DNA from: Symsagittifera roscoffensis
Taxonomy: Eukaryota > Xenacoelomorpha > Acoela > Convolutidae
Length of the DNA stretch: 64,000 nucleotides
Reading direction: 5' to 3'
Assembly (NCBI RefSeq): GCF_963678635.1
Contig: NC_087069.1
Span: 30,108,776 to 30,172,775 of the forward strand
A program made the position numbers and the translations under genes. The notes beneath the pieces are model-generated. The model was not told where the DNA came from, searched no databases, and saw only the letters and a program-made list of their open reading frames with translations. Shown piece after piece: positions 32,591 to 45,563 of the stretch (positions are counted from its first letter, which is position 1; the number at the start of each line of letters is the position of its first letter).

Positions 32591-34452
32591 TTTCTTCACT
32601 CACGAAATGTGATGGAGTTCGTATATCTTGTTGTGTAAGATCTCTTGTTTTGTTCAAGTTGTCTTGATTAAGGAAAGTGGAGTTTAAACTATTGTTTCCT
32701 GCTCTATCAGGAAAGAAAGAATTATAGTTTAAAGGTGTTGCGTCAACTGTAAGTGGGTATACTTTAACAAAATCTTTGTGAATAGATATTGTGCTAATTG
32801 CTTCACTTGATATATCTGTTGGTATATTAAAAAATGATTCATGAGATTCGGGGTCCCAAGCAAATTCTGTTTGTTGTGCTTATTTATTTTCATCATCTGC
32901 GTTTTGTTTTTCTTGCTAGTGCTATAAGATCAATATAATCGATCATAAGATCAATATAATGAACAAAATAATCGATCATGCTGAACATATTGTGTTATTT
33001 CATTACTAGTTGGATTTTCACTGGTTGCATTTAAAAATTTTGAAAATATATGTACTTCCTGGCGTACGGTTGTATGTCAAGATTTTTGAGTTTGTGAATC
33101 GCCTTGAGTCATTAGTTTGAATAAGATCTCTGTCGTGAAATGAGTTTGGTGAACTGATTTCTATTGTGTATATTCCATGTTGTGATGTAATACTACATAT
33201 GCCTTTGAGATATGTGGAAAGAGTTGTGGGCGAGTGAATGATTTTAAATCATAAAGAAGCGTCTTTTAAAAGGCTGGTACTACTTTGAATTTATCTACAA
33301 TTTTTTAATAATTTACTACATTGAAATATCAATTTTACGGCTTTTGGGAGGTTGAATTTATAAATTTACTGCTTGTTAAAAATTATTTTACTGCATTGAG
33401 GGATTTTTATCAAATTACTGCTGTTTGGGGGTGATTTTTACTGCTTTTTTAAAAATATATTTGCAATCTGTCAATATGAATTACAAATTTCTAAAAGAAG
33501 TTTTCAATTTTTTATTTGTTTTTTCTTTTTTTTTAGATGATTTGTTCGATGAAGAATAAAAAAGTGAAACCTTTACAAAGAAAGGCTAGTTTTCGTTCTA
33601 ATTTATTAGTATAAATTTTTTGATTCATACCTACCTAATCATCAGCGAACAATACATGATGAAAAACGTCGTGGATGATATCTGATGATGTTAGAGGTTT
33701 AGCTAATAAGCGAGTGATGTATTTAGTTTGAAAAAGTGGCCAAAGCAATTCGAGTGCGTTAATGATATTGTGCTCTTCAGTGCTGGGTGAGAATTCATAC
33801 GGTGTGTTTTGAATGAGTTTATAAAGTTCGTGATTATACTCAATGTTAAGGATTTATTCTAGGATCGGGATTTTGACGGGCTGTATATATTCCTGTGGGA
33901 CAATTAGTGGGCGGGATTCATCAACGCTGTTAGTGGGCAGAATATATACATTTGTCTGATGGGGTCGTAGTTCAGATGATTCCTTGCATGTTAGTATCTT
34001 AGATGCAATATGTGAAGTTTAGAAAGAATGGTGAAGTGTATTTGGAGTTAAATTGAAAACAGTGATGTTCGTTTTGTGATGGTGTGTTAGTCGTATTGTG
34101 GTTTTGGATAATTTTATAGTAAGTGTATGTATGTGTTTGTTCAGTGCGGAACATGATGTCGTGTGAACAGTGCAAATCACGTTTTTTTGGTGTTAGGAAA
34201 TGAAAGGTTAATGAAAAATGATTGAATTTGTTAAGGTATGAGTCGTAGGCTTGTGTATCGCGAAGTGCTGCTGAAATGAACTTGCCGCACACTTTTTCTT
34301 GCTAGTGATATGAGGTCAATGATGTGGGAAAAATAGTCAATTATGAACCATGCTAAGATTTTTTGTAGGTCTGGTATAACGTTTTGTGATACATCATTAT
34401 TGGTGAAAGTTTCACATATCGTATTTGAAAATTTTGATATTTATTTCCTGTC

Positions 34453-34917
34453 TTACAGTTGTGTGTCGAATTGAATTGGTGAATCGCCTTGTGGTTTTTT
34501 CAATTCTAGTATAGATAGATAGCTATAAATAATTGAGAATACATCGTTTGTGAATATCGAATTTGCTCTTTGTGAGTTTTGGTGTTGTATATTCTTTATG
34601 TACTCTGTAAAAACTTTTGAGAATTCTTCATCTATATCGTCTGTTTGTACTTGATACCTTATGTGATTTGGGTTTGGTGAAGTTATTTCGATTGTGAATA
34701 TTCCATAAAATGATGTGATTTTGCATATATCCTTGAGATAGTGGTCAAGGATTTGCCGTTTGATTTTCACATCGGGAAAATCTTTTGTGCATGGTCTATC
34801 TCCTTTTCCAAATAAATTTACGATTAAACTCTGGCATAATTGTACCTGTCCTCGAGCATCAGCTAGTGGGTTTATCAAAAAATGGGAGTATGGAGTTTTA
34901 TTCGAGGTTTTCGTCAT
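34453..34917 (-). pseudogene. Gypsy pre-gag module, continuous in copy 2
   Basis: 154 codons in one frame (SHFLINPLADARGQVQLCQS ... DDIDEEFSKVF), where copy 1 needs two frames. This is the best preserved version of the unknown pre-gag protein. No domain was recognised. Confidence 0.6.
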
Positions 34918-34976
34918 TTCGAATCATTTCTGTGTTTTAAAACTGTAATTGTGTGATTTTCAATGTGTCTTATTGG

Positions 34977-35369
34977 TTAATACCAATTATACAGACGTAT
35001 TGGTTTGTTTGTGTAGGACTTATTTTTTCTCTGTTTTCCTTTTATTGATGCTGGTGACGTGGTTTCTGAGTCAGAAAAATATATTTGATCGTCAATTTGA
35101 TGATTTTTATTTATTGAGTTTTTTAAATTGTGGAGTTTTTGTATATTGCTGGTTTCTGATTCTGAGACTCCGTTTCTTCGTTTTGAAAATCGTTTTCTAA
35201 TTATTTGTTTTTGTTTGTTTATAATTTTCTTTCTAAGTGTTTGTCTTTTTGTTCTTATATATCCTACTGTTTGCCTATGTGATGTGATTACGAGGTCGTA
35301 TCTTTCGTCATTAATTATACAGTTGTGTAATCCAAATGTTTGTTTGTTTCCTAAATTGTCTCTTGACAT
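34977..35369 (-). pseudogene. Gypsy leader ORF, basic protein (copy 2)
   Basis: 130 codons starting MSRDNLGNKQTFGLHN, equivalent to 22794-23249 and ending earlier at a stop. The Lys/Arg-rich centre is kept. Confidence 0.5.
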
Positions 35370-36664
35370 AAGGTTTTATAATGACGTATCCAAATTGCGA
35401 TTAGTGATTTCTAGTTTCTTAAACTGTTAGTTCTTACGATTTTTTTGTGGTTAGCTTAACTTGGGGCATAAATTGTCGGGTTGGGGAGAAAAGCAGATAT
35501 CGATTCGTGAGAATGATTTTTACTTTCTCGTGAATAATTCGAAGTTAAGATAGACTTATCTAATCTTATTTAGGGGTTGTGATTTGTGATCAAGGGTTAG
35601 AGAATAGTAAATCAATCCACAAGGTTCAGGTATAATAAGAACGGAAGTAGTTCGTTAGATACTATTTTATGACTCACTAAGTTTTAGCCAGGGTCCTTTA
35701 AGAGGGAAAGAATCAAGTGCAGGATGAGTCACCGAAGTTCTTCAATGTTTATCCTAATTAGAATGGTTAGTTCTTTTGAAAAAATTCTATTAATCCTGGG
35801 TCGTCAATAAGGGTTGGGTAGTGAATCGACGTTTAAGGTCGTTAGACACTAATTAAATTTGGGAGGGGAGAGCAAAAATGTTCTATTTGATCCAAGGATG
35901 AGCCTTGATGATCAGAAACTTAGATTTAATTTAAATTATTTTAAAGATCTAAGGGAAGCCTTGATGATCTGGTAATTTTTAATGAGATGAACCCAAGTGA
36001 AAACAAGGATAGGCCTTGATAATTTTTAAGTAAAGGTTTAAATTAAGAAAGGGTTAAGGTTTTAGTTTTGATGATGTTAATATTTGAAGTTTGCTGTTTA
36101 GTTTTAGGTGATGAAGCTGGGATGAAAAGATGATTTATATAAATTAATAAAACTAACAATTTTGTTTTATACTAACTTATTTTTGTATTTTTAAATTCAA
36201 TAAATATTTTCATTCAAGAAGTTTTTAAATTACTGCAGATTTTGGAGGAGAACGACTAGTGTAAATTTTATCAGTCGTTATTGTATATTTATTAGGTTTA
36301 GCGCCATGAGGGTTATTGAAGATTTTTCTTCAAGATTTTTATGTCTGTAAATGAAAATTTAAACTTACTGCTGGAAGTACTCTAAATATAAAAGTCTGAT
36401 CTGGCTTGTGTCGTACGATCACGAAATCGATTGGCAGGTTTCTTCCTAATCGTATGTTGTGCCTTGTCCGAGGTCTTCTTCCAATACCAGGTATTTCTCG
36501 TATCGTTCGGAAAATTGGCGGTGATCTATTTGAGTCGTAGAGACATTTCTACTAAATTTTTGTCAAATAACATTTTTGTAATGTTATATTTATCTATTTC
36601 TAATCTAATGTCTTGGTTAATGATTCTAATCTAAGATGGTTAAGGTCTTGTCTGGTTAAGTCTT

Positions 36665-36946
36665 AACTTCTTAGTCTAATACCAATCTTAATCTTACTCT
36701 TACATCTCCTAGTCTCAATGGATCTTGTGTATACTGGTTTATGCGAGTCGGTCTCTCTGGAGAAGGCAACTATACTCTAAGTTTAATTCAAATTGCTCTG
36801 GTGCTGAAACTACAAGTAGTTTCAGCACTTAGAAATAAGTGGGTTGTGTTAGTTGATGGAGTATGATTGGTTAGTATTCAATATTTTATAGAGATAAAAT
36901 ATCATAATAATGACCAATAATATAATTCAGTTTAGATCTGGTTCCA
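36665..36946 (-). repeat. Truncated gypsy LTR (copy 2)
   Basis: Matches 24613-24891, with a 3-bp insertion (GGGTTGTGTTAG). The first ~100 bp (plus orientation) and the PBS are deleted. The hairpin at 36801-36828 is intact. Confidence 0.9.
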
Positions 36947-37167
36947 CAAGAGTGCCTTAATTGTAAGACTACAGTTGTCTCCCAAAAATGAACAACAAAA
37001 CAAACATAAGATAGCAAGCGTGTTTTTTGCATTCTCAAAGGAAAATTCGGCTCCTAATATAGTCTAATCGAAACTTGGAACCAATTTGACCTACGAAGCA
37101 TGCATGTTTCTATATTTGATTTTGGTGTTGGTTAACGAATATTCTAGTAAGTATAGCAACCACTCAC

Positions 37168-37359
37168 CAGTTTCCAGTGCCTCCAGATGACAGAGATGTG
37201 AGCCTAGTGCTAGTACATGGTGTATAGTGTGGCTGTGGAAGATGTCCCACAGCCAGGAGGATCTGGATTTGGGAGGGATAAGACTCTCTGGGATGTGGAA
37301 CTTGTACACAGCCAGGTCGGCCAGACTGACTAGAAGCCAGGCCAAGTACCAGTAGCCAC
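37168..37359 (-). CDS. PAQR-like gene, exon B, copy 2
   Basis: Second copy of the 192-bp phase 1-1 exon. Both splice sites (TATATTTAG acceptor, CTG|GTGAGT donor) are intact. Only two bases differ from copy 1 within the exon and both are silent, so the peptide is identical, including IPESL and the HTIHH zinc-site motif. This is the copy closer to exon A in transcription order. It is either the original or the duplicate; the sequence alone cannot say which is spliced. Transcripts could use one copy, or both, which would insert 64 extra residues repeating the TM6-TM7 region. Confidence 0.75.
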
Positions 37360-38930
37360 CTAAATATAAACTCCTCAGTTCATCTTCACAAACAATTTAA
37401 ACACATTTTTTCGTCTGTTTCCGTTTTAGAGCCGTAATCTGAGCGAGCTTAGAGAATCAAAAAATTGTGGTTGACTTTTTTAAGCAATCAATTAAAGCTA
37501 AATATATTTTTCAAACTGCTGTTAACAAGTGCAACGTGTTGCAGCAACCAGGTTAACGAGAATTTAAGTTTGGCTCGCTTTATCCAGTTCTAGATCCAAA
37601 AATTACATCTTTAATACTTGAAAAAAAAAACACAGTTGGAAAAGGGTCAATTAACGCAGGAAAACAAGCAACTAGTGACTTTAAAAAAATCAATTTTTGA
37701 ACGTCAAAGAAAAAATATGCCCTTAAAGCTCTTCGAATTTCAAGAACAATTTATGTTTGCGACTTTTTTTGGGTTTTCATTTTTTATCAAAAAATTGGGT
37801 TTTCATTTTTTATTCTGCTGGTAAATCTAAAAGCTAAATCCACATTCGAAACTAGAAATATTTCACGTTTTTCGTGACATTTTGCTGTCCAATAATTAAA
37901 CAAAAGAAATGAGCTGAACTTGAAAAGAAATCAAAATTCAACCCTGAGGCGAAGTCTACCTCTGCAAAAATTTGTTTACCTCTGAGATTAAAAGCTTCGA
38001 CCTAAAGATTAAAATTACAGTGAATTATACAGTGAAATTTCCAAATAATTGAACACTTGCGAGTTAGGTTTAAAAAAGAAGGTTCGTAATAACACACCAA
38101 GCTGGTCGCAATTGTAAGCAGAAAGAAATCAATAATCAAACCAAAAAGAAATGAAATCAAATTTGAGCGTGAACAATTTTTGTTTTCCTAAAAAAGAAAC
38201 AAAAGTAATCATCAGGGCCTATATAAGTGTTTTCACTATGTTCTTTGACACATAATAAAATTTTGACTCAGACGTCAATTTAGACAGACAAGCTTCCCGT
38301 GGGCATCGCAAAAAAACCTTCACATATTCTCACTTAGCTCAACGTTTGAGCACGTCTATGAAATTAGAGCTTAAGGAGAGAAACATTTTTATGTTTCCTT
38401 TCTTTTCACTTTTGTCGTCTATGAAATTAGAGCTTAAGGATAAAATTATTTTTACTTTTCATTTCTTTTCACTTCTGTTGTCTATGGAATTAGAGCTGAA
38501 GGAGAGAAATGTTTTTATGTTTCCTTTCTGTTCACATTTGTTGATGCTCTTTATTGATTTAAAATTTGATTTATTTGCATACGATTAGCAAGCCCGCATC
38601 TAATAATCAATTGGCTCTCAAAAAAATAGTTATTGTTCTGATCAAAGAAGCAGAGCAAAGAAATTTTGAACAAACTCAGGTTAAGCCTTATCGTAAATCG
38701 GTTTAAAAAACTTAAGGTTTCATAGAACGAATCGGTTCCAGGAAAATTGAAGTATTTTTAAGCAAACTATTCAAGCTATGAAACTTTGAAATAACTCAAT
38801 GTTTATGAAGCAAGTCAGATGTTGCAATTTAAGGATTTTATATGGAGGCTAATCAAGCGATAAAACATTAGAAAAGTTTCAGCTCTGAATGATTCCTAAG
38901 CGTTACGCTCGATAACCTTTTAAAATTTTC
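37360..38930 (-). other. PAQR-like intron, unique part (copy 2)
   Basis: Matches 25305-26880. It differs by a local rearrangement near 37765-37815 (two copies of TTGGGTTTTCATTTTTTAT or near) and scattered substitutions. Carries the 63-bp triplet repeat at 38358-38552. Confidence 0.6.
38358..38552. repeat. 63-bp tandem repeat, three copies (copy 2)
   Basis: Same array as 26306-26500; the plus frame through the three units is again open and identical. Confidence 0.85.
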
Positions 38931-41900
38931 TCCTAATAACTGCTAAGCATTGTGTTCAGTTAAACATTGCGTCCATTGCGCATTCCGACTTTTATTTAAT
39001 GTATAAGATCACAAAAAGTCACTTCTCAGAAGCTAAACGGAAGCAAACTTTGGCGTCAATAAGTCAAATATCTAAAATGAAAAAGTTTATCAGAACTTCA
39101 AGACTAACTGTATAGATATTTGACCTAAGCAAATATCTTAACTTGCTATTTATCCAGATTCTGGATTGAAAAAACTTCTAGAAAATTCTCACTAGAGAGT
39201 GATTTGTTATGCGTTGTACTCGATACTGATTTCTTACACGTTGTGCTCGATAGAAAAGTTAAAACAATACATCCATAGCGCATTAAGACTTTCATAGCGC
39301 ATTGTTCCAAATATACGATTACAAGTTATCTCATAGACTGAATCGGTTTGCGCTAACCTCAAGTTTTTTGAGGCAAGCCTTTCAAGCATAAAACGTTGAA
39401 TCAATTCCGTTTAATTCATAGATCGAACTGGTTCGCAAATCTTTTTCTTAGCACGGAGGTTGCTGTTTTTAAGTGATTCGTTCCAGACTGAAATGAATCT
39501 GTAAACGCGAACTTTTAGACAGAAATTGAGCATGTGCTGTCTAGACTTGCAGTTCGATATCGAATTGATCGTCCTCAGATGGTTGCTCTGAAAGATTCTT
39601 AAAGGTTACGCTCAATAGTCCTTTTTAATATTGTCTCCTAATAATTCCTAAGCATTGTGTTCACTTAAACCTTGCGTCCATAGCGCATTCCGATTTTCAT
39701 TTAAAATTTAAGATCACAAAAAGTCATTTCTCGGAAGCTAAACGGAAGCAAACTTTGGCGTCAATAATTCAAATATCTAAATTGAAATAGTTCACAGAAC
39801 TTCAAGACTAACTGTTTAGACATTTGACCTAAGCAAACATCTTAACTTGCTTCTTTTCCAGATTTCGGATTGAGAAAAACTTCTAGCAAATTCTTGTTAG
39901 AGAGTGATTTCTTATGCGTAGTGCTCCATAGAAAAGTTAAAATGTTAAGTCCATAGCGCATTAAGACTTTCATTTAATATGTTCAGTTAAACCTTGAGTC
40001 CATAGCGCATTCCGACTTTCATTTAAAAAATAAGACCACAAAAATTCATTTTTCGGAAGCTAAACGGAAGCAAACTTTGGCGTCGATAATTCAAATATTT
40101 AAAATGAAAACGTTTATCAGAACTTCAAGACTATTTGTTTAGATATTTGACCTAAGCAAACATCTTAACTTGCTATTTATCCAGATTCTGGATTGAAAAA
40201 ACTTCTAGAAAATTCTCACTAGAGAGAGATTTGTTATGCGTTGTACTCGATACTGATTTCTTACACGTTGTGCTCGATAGAAAAGTTAAAACAATACATC
40301 CATAGCGCATTAATACTTTCATAGCGCATTGTTCCAAGATATACGATTACAAGTTATTTCATAGACTGAATCCGTTCGCGATAACTTTAAGATTTTTGAG
40401 GCAAGCCTTTCAAGCATAAAACGTTGAAACAATTCCGTTGAATTCATAGACCGAACTGGTTAGCAAACCTTTTTTTTTAGCACGGAGGTTGCTGGTTTTA
40501 AGTGATTCGTTCCAGACTGAAAAGAATCTGTAAACGAGAACTTTTGGACAGAAATTGAGCAGGTGCTGTCTAGACTTGCAGTTCGATCGAGTTGATCAAC
40601 CTCAGATGGTTGCTCTGAAAGATTCTTAAAGCTTACGCTCGATAGTCCTTTTTAATATTGTCTCCTAATAATTCCTAAGCATTGTGTTCACTTAAACCTT
40701 GCGTCCATAGCGCATTCCGATTTTCATTTAAAATATAAGATCACAAAAAGTCATTTCTCGGAAGCTAAACGGAAGCAAACTTTGGCGTCAATAATTCAAA
40801 TATCTAAATTGAAAATGTTCACAGAACTTCAAGACTAACTGTTTAGACATTTGACCTAAACAAACATCTTAACTTGCTTCTTATCCAGATTTCGGATTGA
40901 GAAAAACTTCTAGCAAATTTTTGTTAGAGAGTGATTTCTTATGCGTAGTGCTCCATAGAAACGTTAAAATGTTAAGTCCATAGCGCATTAAGACTTTCAT
41001 TTAATATGTTCAGTTAAACATTGAGTCCATAGCGCATTCCGACTTTCATTTAATAAATAAGATCACAAAAAGTCATTTCTCGGAAACTAAACGGAAGCAA
41101 ACTTTGGCGTCAATAATTCAAATATCTAAATTGAAAATGTTCACAGAACTTCAAGACTAACTGTTTAGACATTTGACCTAACCAAATATCTTAACTTGCT
41201 ATTTATACAGATTTTGGATTGAAAAAAACTTCTAGAAAATTCTCGCGATAGAAAGATTCTTCAACGTTACGCTCGAGAGTCTTTTTTAAAATTGTCTCCT
41301 AATAAATGCTAAGCATTGTGTTCAGTTAAATATTGCGTCCATTGCGCATTCCGACTTTTATTTAATGTATAAGATCACAAAAATTCACTTCTCGGAAGCT
41401 TAACGGAAGCAAACTTTGGCGTCAATAATTCAAATATCTAAATTGAAAATGTTTATCAGCACTTCAAGACTAGCTGCTTAGACATTTGACCTAAGCAAAA
41501 ATCTTAATTTGCTATTTATCCAGATTTCGGATTGAAAAAGACTTCTAGAAAATTCTCGCTAGAGAGTAATTTGTTTTACGTATAGTGCTCGATAGAAAAG
41601 TTAAAACGTTACGTCCAAAGCGCATTAAAACTTTCAATTGATATGTTCAGTTGAACATTGAGTCCAGAGCGCATTCCGACTTTCAATTAATATAGACGAT
41701 CACAAAAAGTCATTTCTCGGAAGCTAAACGGAAGCAAAATTTGGCGTCAGTAATTCGAATGTCTAAATTGAAAAAGTTTATCAGAACTTCAAGACTAATT
41801 GTTTAGATATTTGATCCAAGCAAACATCTTAACTTTCTATTTATCCAGATTTTGGATTGAAAAAACTTCTAGAAAATTCTCACTAGAGAGAGATTTGTTA

Positions 41901-44440
41901 TGCGTTGTACTCGATACTGATTTCTTACACGTTGTGCTCGATAGAAAAGTTAAAACAATACATCCATAGCGCATTAAGACTTTCATAGCGCATTGTTCCA
42001 AGATATACGATTACAAGTTATTTCATAGACTGAATCCGTTCGCGATAACCGTAAGATTTTTGAGGCAAGCCTTTCAAGCATAAAACGTTGAAACAATTCC
42101 GTTGAATTCATAGACCGAACTGGTTCGCAAACCTTTTTTTTTTAGCACGGAGGTTGCTGGTTTTAAGTGAGTCATTCCAGACTGAAAAGAATCTGTAAAC
42201 GAGAACTTTTGGACAGAAATTGAGCAGGTGCTGTCTATACTTGCAGTTCGATCGAGTTGATCAACCTCAGATGGTTGCTCTGACAGATTCTTAAAGCTTA
42301 CGCTCGATAGTCCTTTTTAATATTGTCTCCTAATAATTCCTAAGCATTGTGTTCACTTAAACCTTGCGTCCATAGCGCATTCCGATTTTCATTTAAAATA
42401 TAAGATCACAAAAAGTCATTTCTCGGAAGCTAAACGGAAGCAAACTTTGGCGTCAATAATTCAAATATCTAAATTGAAAATGTTCACAGAACTTCAAGAC
42501 TAACTGTTTAGACATTTGACCTAAACAAACATCTTAACTTGCTTCTTATCCAGATTTCGGATTGAGAAAAACTTCTAGCAAATTTTTGTTAGAGAGTGAT
42601 TTCTTATGCGTAGTGCTCCATAGAAACGTTAAAATGTTAAGTCCATAGCGCATTAAGAATTTCATTTAATATGTTCAGTTAAACATTGAGTCCATAGCGC
42701 ATTCCGACTTTCATTTAATGAATAAGATCACAAAAAGTCATTTCTCGGAAACTAAACGGAAGCAAACTTTGGCGTCAATAATTCAAATATCTAAATTGAA
42801 AATGTTCACAGAACTTCAAGACTAACTGTTTAGACATTTGACCTAACCAAATATCTTAACTTGCTATTTATACAGATTTTGGATTGAAAAAGACTTCTAG
42901 AAAAATCTCGCGATAGAAAGATTCTTCAATGTTACGCTCGGGAGTCTTTTTTAAAATTGTCTCCTAATAAATGCTAAGCATTGTGTTCAGTTAAACATTG
43001 CGTCCATTGCGCATTCCGACTTTTATTTAATGTATAAGATCACAAAAATTCACTTCTCGGAAGCTTAACGGAAGCAAACTTTGGCGTAAATAATTCAAAT
43101 ATCTAAATTGAAAATGTTTATCAGAACTTCAAGACTAGCTGCTTAGACATTTGACCTAAGCAAATATCTTAATTTGCTATTTATCCAGATTTCGGATTGA
43201 AAAAGACTTCTAGAAAATTCTCGCTAGAGAGTAATTTGTTTTACGTATAGTGCTCGATAGAAAAATTAAAACGTTACGTCCATAGCGCATTAAAACTTTC
43301 AATTGATATGTTCAGTTGAACATTGAGTCCAGAGCGCATTCCGACTTTCAATTAATATTTACGATCACAAAATCATTTCTCGGAAGCTAAACGGAAGCAA
43401 AATTTGGCGTCAGTAATTCGAATGTCTAAATTGAAAAAGTTTATCAGAACTTCAAGACTAATTGTTTAGATATTTGATCCAAGCAAACATCTTAACTTTC
43501 TATTTATCCAGATTTTGGATTGAAAAAAAAACTTCAAGAAAATTCTGGCTACAGAGTGTTTTCTTATAGGTTGTGCTTGATAATGATTTCCTATACGTTG
43601 TGCCCGATAGAAATATTAAAAAGTTACGTCCATAGCGCATTAAGACTTTAATTTATTATAAGATAAGATTCTAAATTGAAGGTATTTATCAGAACTTCAC
43701 GACTAACTGTCTAGACATTTGACCTAACCAAATATCTTAACTTGCTATTTATACAGATTTTGGATTGAAAAAAACTTCTAGAAAATTCTCGCGATAGAAA
43801 GATTTCTTATGCGCAGTGTTTGATATGCGAAAAGTTGAAACGTTAGGTCCATAGCGCATTAGGACTTTCATTTCATATGTTCACTTAAGCCTTGCGTCCA
43901 TAGCGCATTCCGACTTTCATTTGATAATTAAGATCACAAAAAGACATTTTTCGGAAGCTAAACGGAAACAAAATTTGGCGTAACTAATTCAAATATCTAA
44001 ATTGAAGATGTTTATCAGAACTTCAAGACTAACTGTTAATACATTTGACCTAAAAAAAACATCTTAACTTGCTATTTATCCAGATTGAAAAAAAACTTCT
44101 GGAAAATTCTCGCTAGAGAGTGAGTTCTTATACGTTGTGCCCGATAGTGATTCCTTATACGTTGTGCTCGATAGAAAAGTTAAAACGTTACGTCCATAGC
44201 GCATCAAGACTCATTAAATATATCAGATAAAATATCTTAAATCGAAGCTGTTTCTCAGAACTTCAAGACTAACTGTCTAGACATTTGACCTTGACCTAAA
44301 CAAACATCTTAACTTGCTTCTTATCCAGATTTCGGATTGAGAAAAACTTCTAGCAAATTCTCGCTAGAGAGTGATTTCTCATACGTTGTGATCGATAGAA
44401 AACATTAAACGTTTGGTATATAGCGCATTAAGGCTTTCAT
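38930..44440. repeat. AT-rich intronic satellite (copy 2 and its original continuation)
   Basis: Same family as 26880-30518. It is duplicated up to ~41219, then continues with related units to ~44440. Units become more diverged and shorter toward the right end (43540-44440), as expected at the edge of a satellite. Confidence 0.88.
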
Positions 44441-45312
44441 TTAATATATAAGATGGTGGTGGGCGTCACTCATGATGGAGGGACTAAATTTTGTAATCTT
44501 ATCTCGAAGCAAACGAAAAAAATCTCGGCCATACAAATTAATATTGACCGATTGGAAAATAAATAGATAGACGAGTTTTTCAAAAATTGCGAAATCGAAG
44601 TCAGATATTGGAAAAAAACTTACCACATTAAAACCTGGAAAACAAAAATTTTCAGCAAATAGGAAGGACTAACGATTCTGATTAGTTAAAACTTTTCCAT
44701 CATTGGGTCCCTTCATCTTGAGAATACCATCCGATGTTGGCGCAGTAAAATATTTTCTTCCTCTACTATTTGATCCAGTAATAATACGTTTTAAGAAAAG
44801 CGTGCAAAACATCTACCATATGAAAGATTCGTAAAGGACAGAGTTTTCCAATAAATGAAATTGCAAAGTTCACCTCAAAATACAAACATAAGCCAACACT
44901 CGGAAAAATGTCAATGAATTCAAGTAGATTAAAAAAATTGTAAAAGCTCTTCCGAAGAAAACATATTGCGCTAAAGCTCTTTGAATTCTGAAGATCAATT
45001 CAACCCCAGTTGAGAAAACAGGATCATTGGGAAATTTATGTATTTCCGCTCGAAATCCAAGAACTTAAATCCATTTTTGAAACCAGAAATAATTCCCGCT
45101 TTTTGCTCTTATTAAACTTTTGTTAATTCGAGAACAAAAACTTCCTTCATTTTGACAAATGAATTTGAACAAAAATCAAAAGCAAAACCGCGAAAAACAA
45201 ACTTCAATGGATCAAATTTTAAAACTTACCCTTGAAAAAATCACCACCTCTTTCAGCGCTTTCAATACATTCATAAACACTAGAGCGAAGCCAAACATAT
45301 CATCTTTCATAC
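44441..45312 (-). other. PAQR-like intron next to exon A
   Basis: AT-rich, no gene. 44920-45120 has distant similarity to 25640-25850 (AAAGCTCTT.GAATT, GAGAAAACAGGATCA). The GTATGA donor of exon A is at 45312. Confidence 0.55.
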
Positions 45313-45563
45313 CTATATCAGGTTGCACGTCGTCTTTCGTTCCCACTGCAACCGCCACTTTGCCGGCTGCTGTCCATATGGGCAGATTGTAGACTCTGAT
45401 GAGACCACACAGTCCACAGAAGGCGGCATTGAAGCAGTTGAGGAGGAACAGTTGGGTGGAGAGAGAGGGTCTCTGGGAGAGTTCGTTGGTTCGCCTGTAG
45501 GCAGCCAAGGCACGCGAGCAAAACACAGGCCAAGCCACTGAGTTGAACAGCGATAGCACCAGC
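45313..45563 (-). CDS. PAQR-like gene, exon A (internal exon)
   Basis: A 251-bp exon on the minus strand with a TGTGTGTTAG acceptor before 45563 and donor ATAG|GTATGA. It begins and ends in phase 1, and its last G joins the GT of exon B to make Gly. It encodes a hydrophobic segment (LVLSLFNSVAWPVFC), a basic loop (RALAAYRRTNELSQRP), a second helix (FLLNCFNAAFCGLCGLIRVY), then LPIW and a hydrophilic end (GTKDDVQPDI). Two helices split by a short basic loop, followed by a Pro-containing loop, fit TM4-TM5 of a PAQR protein. On its own the similarity is weak; the phase match to exon B is the main support. Two other frames are also open here and are taken as shadows. Upstream exons were not found in the window. 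Confidence 0.6.

Larger units (their letters stand above)
30521..36946 (-). mobile_element. Gypsy-type element, 5' portion only, copy created by the segmental duplication
   Basis: Leader, gag and a truncated 5' LTR of the same element as 13311-24891; no protease or later pol. Frames seen on the minus strand: leader ORF 34977-35369, pre-gag module 34453-34917 (better preserved than in copy 1), capsid 31436-31681 and zinc knuckle 31002-31043. It shares the host flank after the LTR (CAAG...), so it is not an independent insertion. The DNA corresponding to 24494-24612 (PBS and the LTR edge) is deleted. Confidence 0.9.
30519..41219. repeat. Large tandem segmental duplication, copy 2 (~10.7 kb)
   Basis: Starts in the gypsy gag-pol linker directly after satellite sequence (junction GGATTGATAAAATGATAATA) and ends where the satellite equivalent of 30518 occurs (GATTTTGGATTGA at 41219). 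After that the satellite continues undisturbed. It is shorter than copy 1, mainly because it has fewer higher-order satellite units. Confidence 0.88.
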
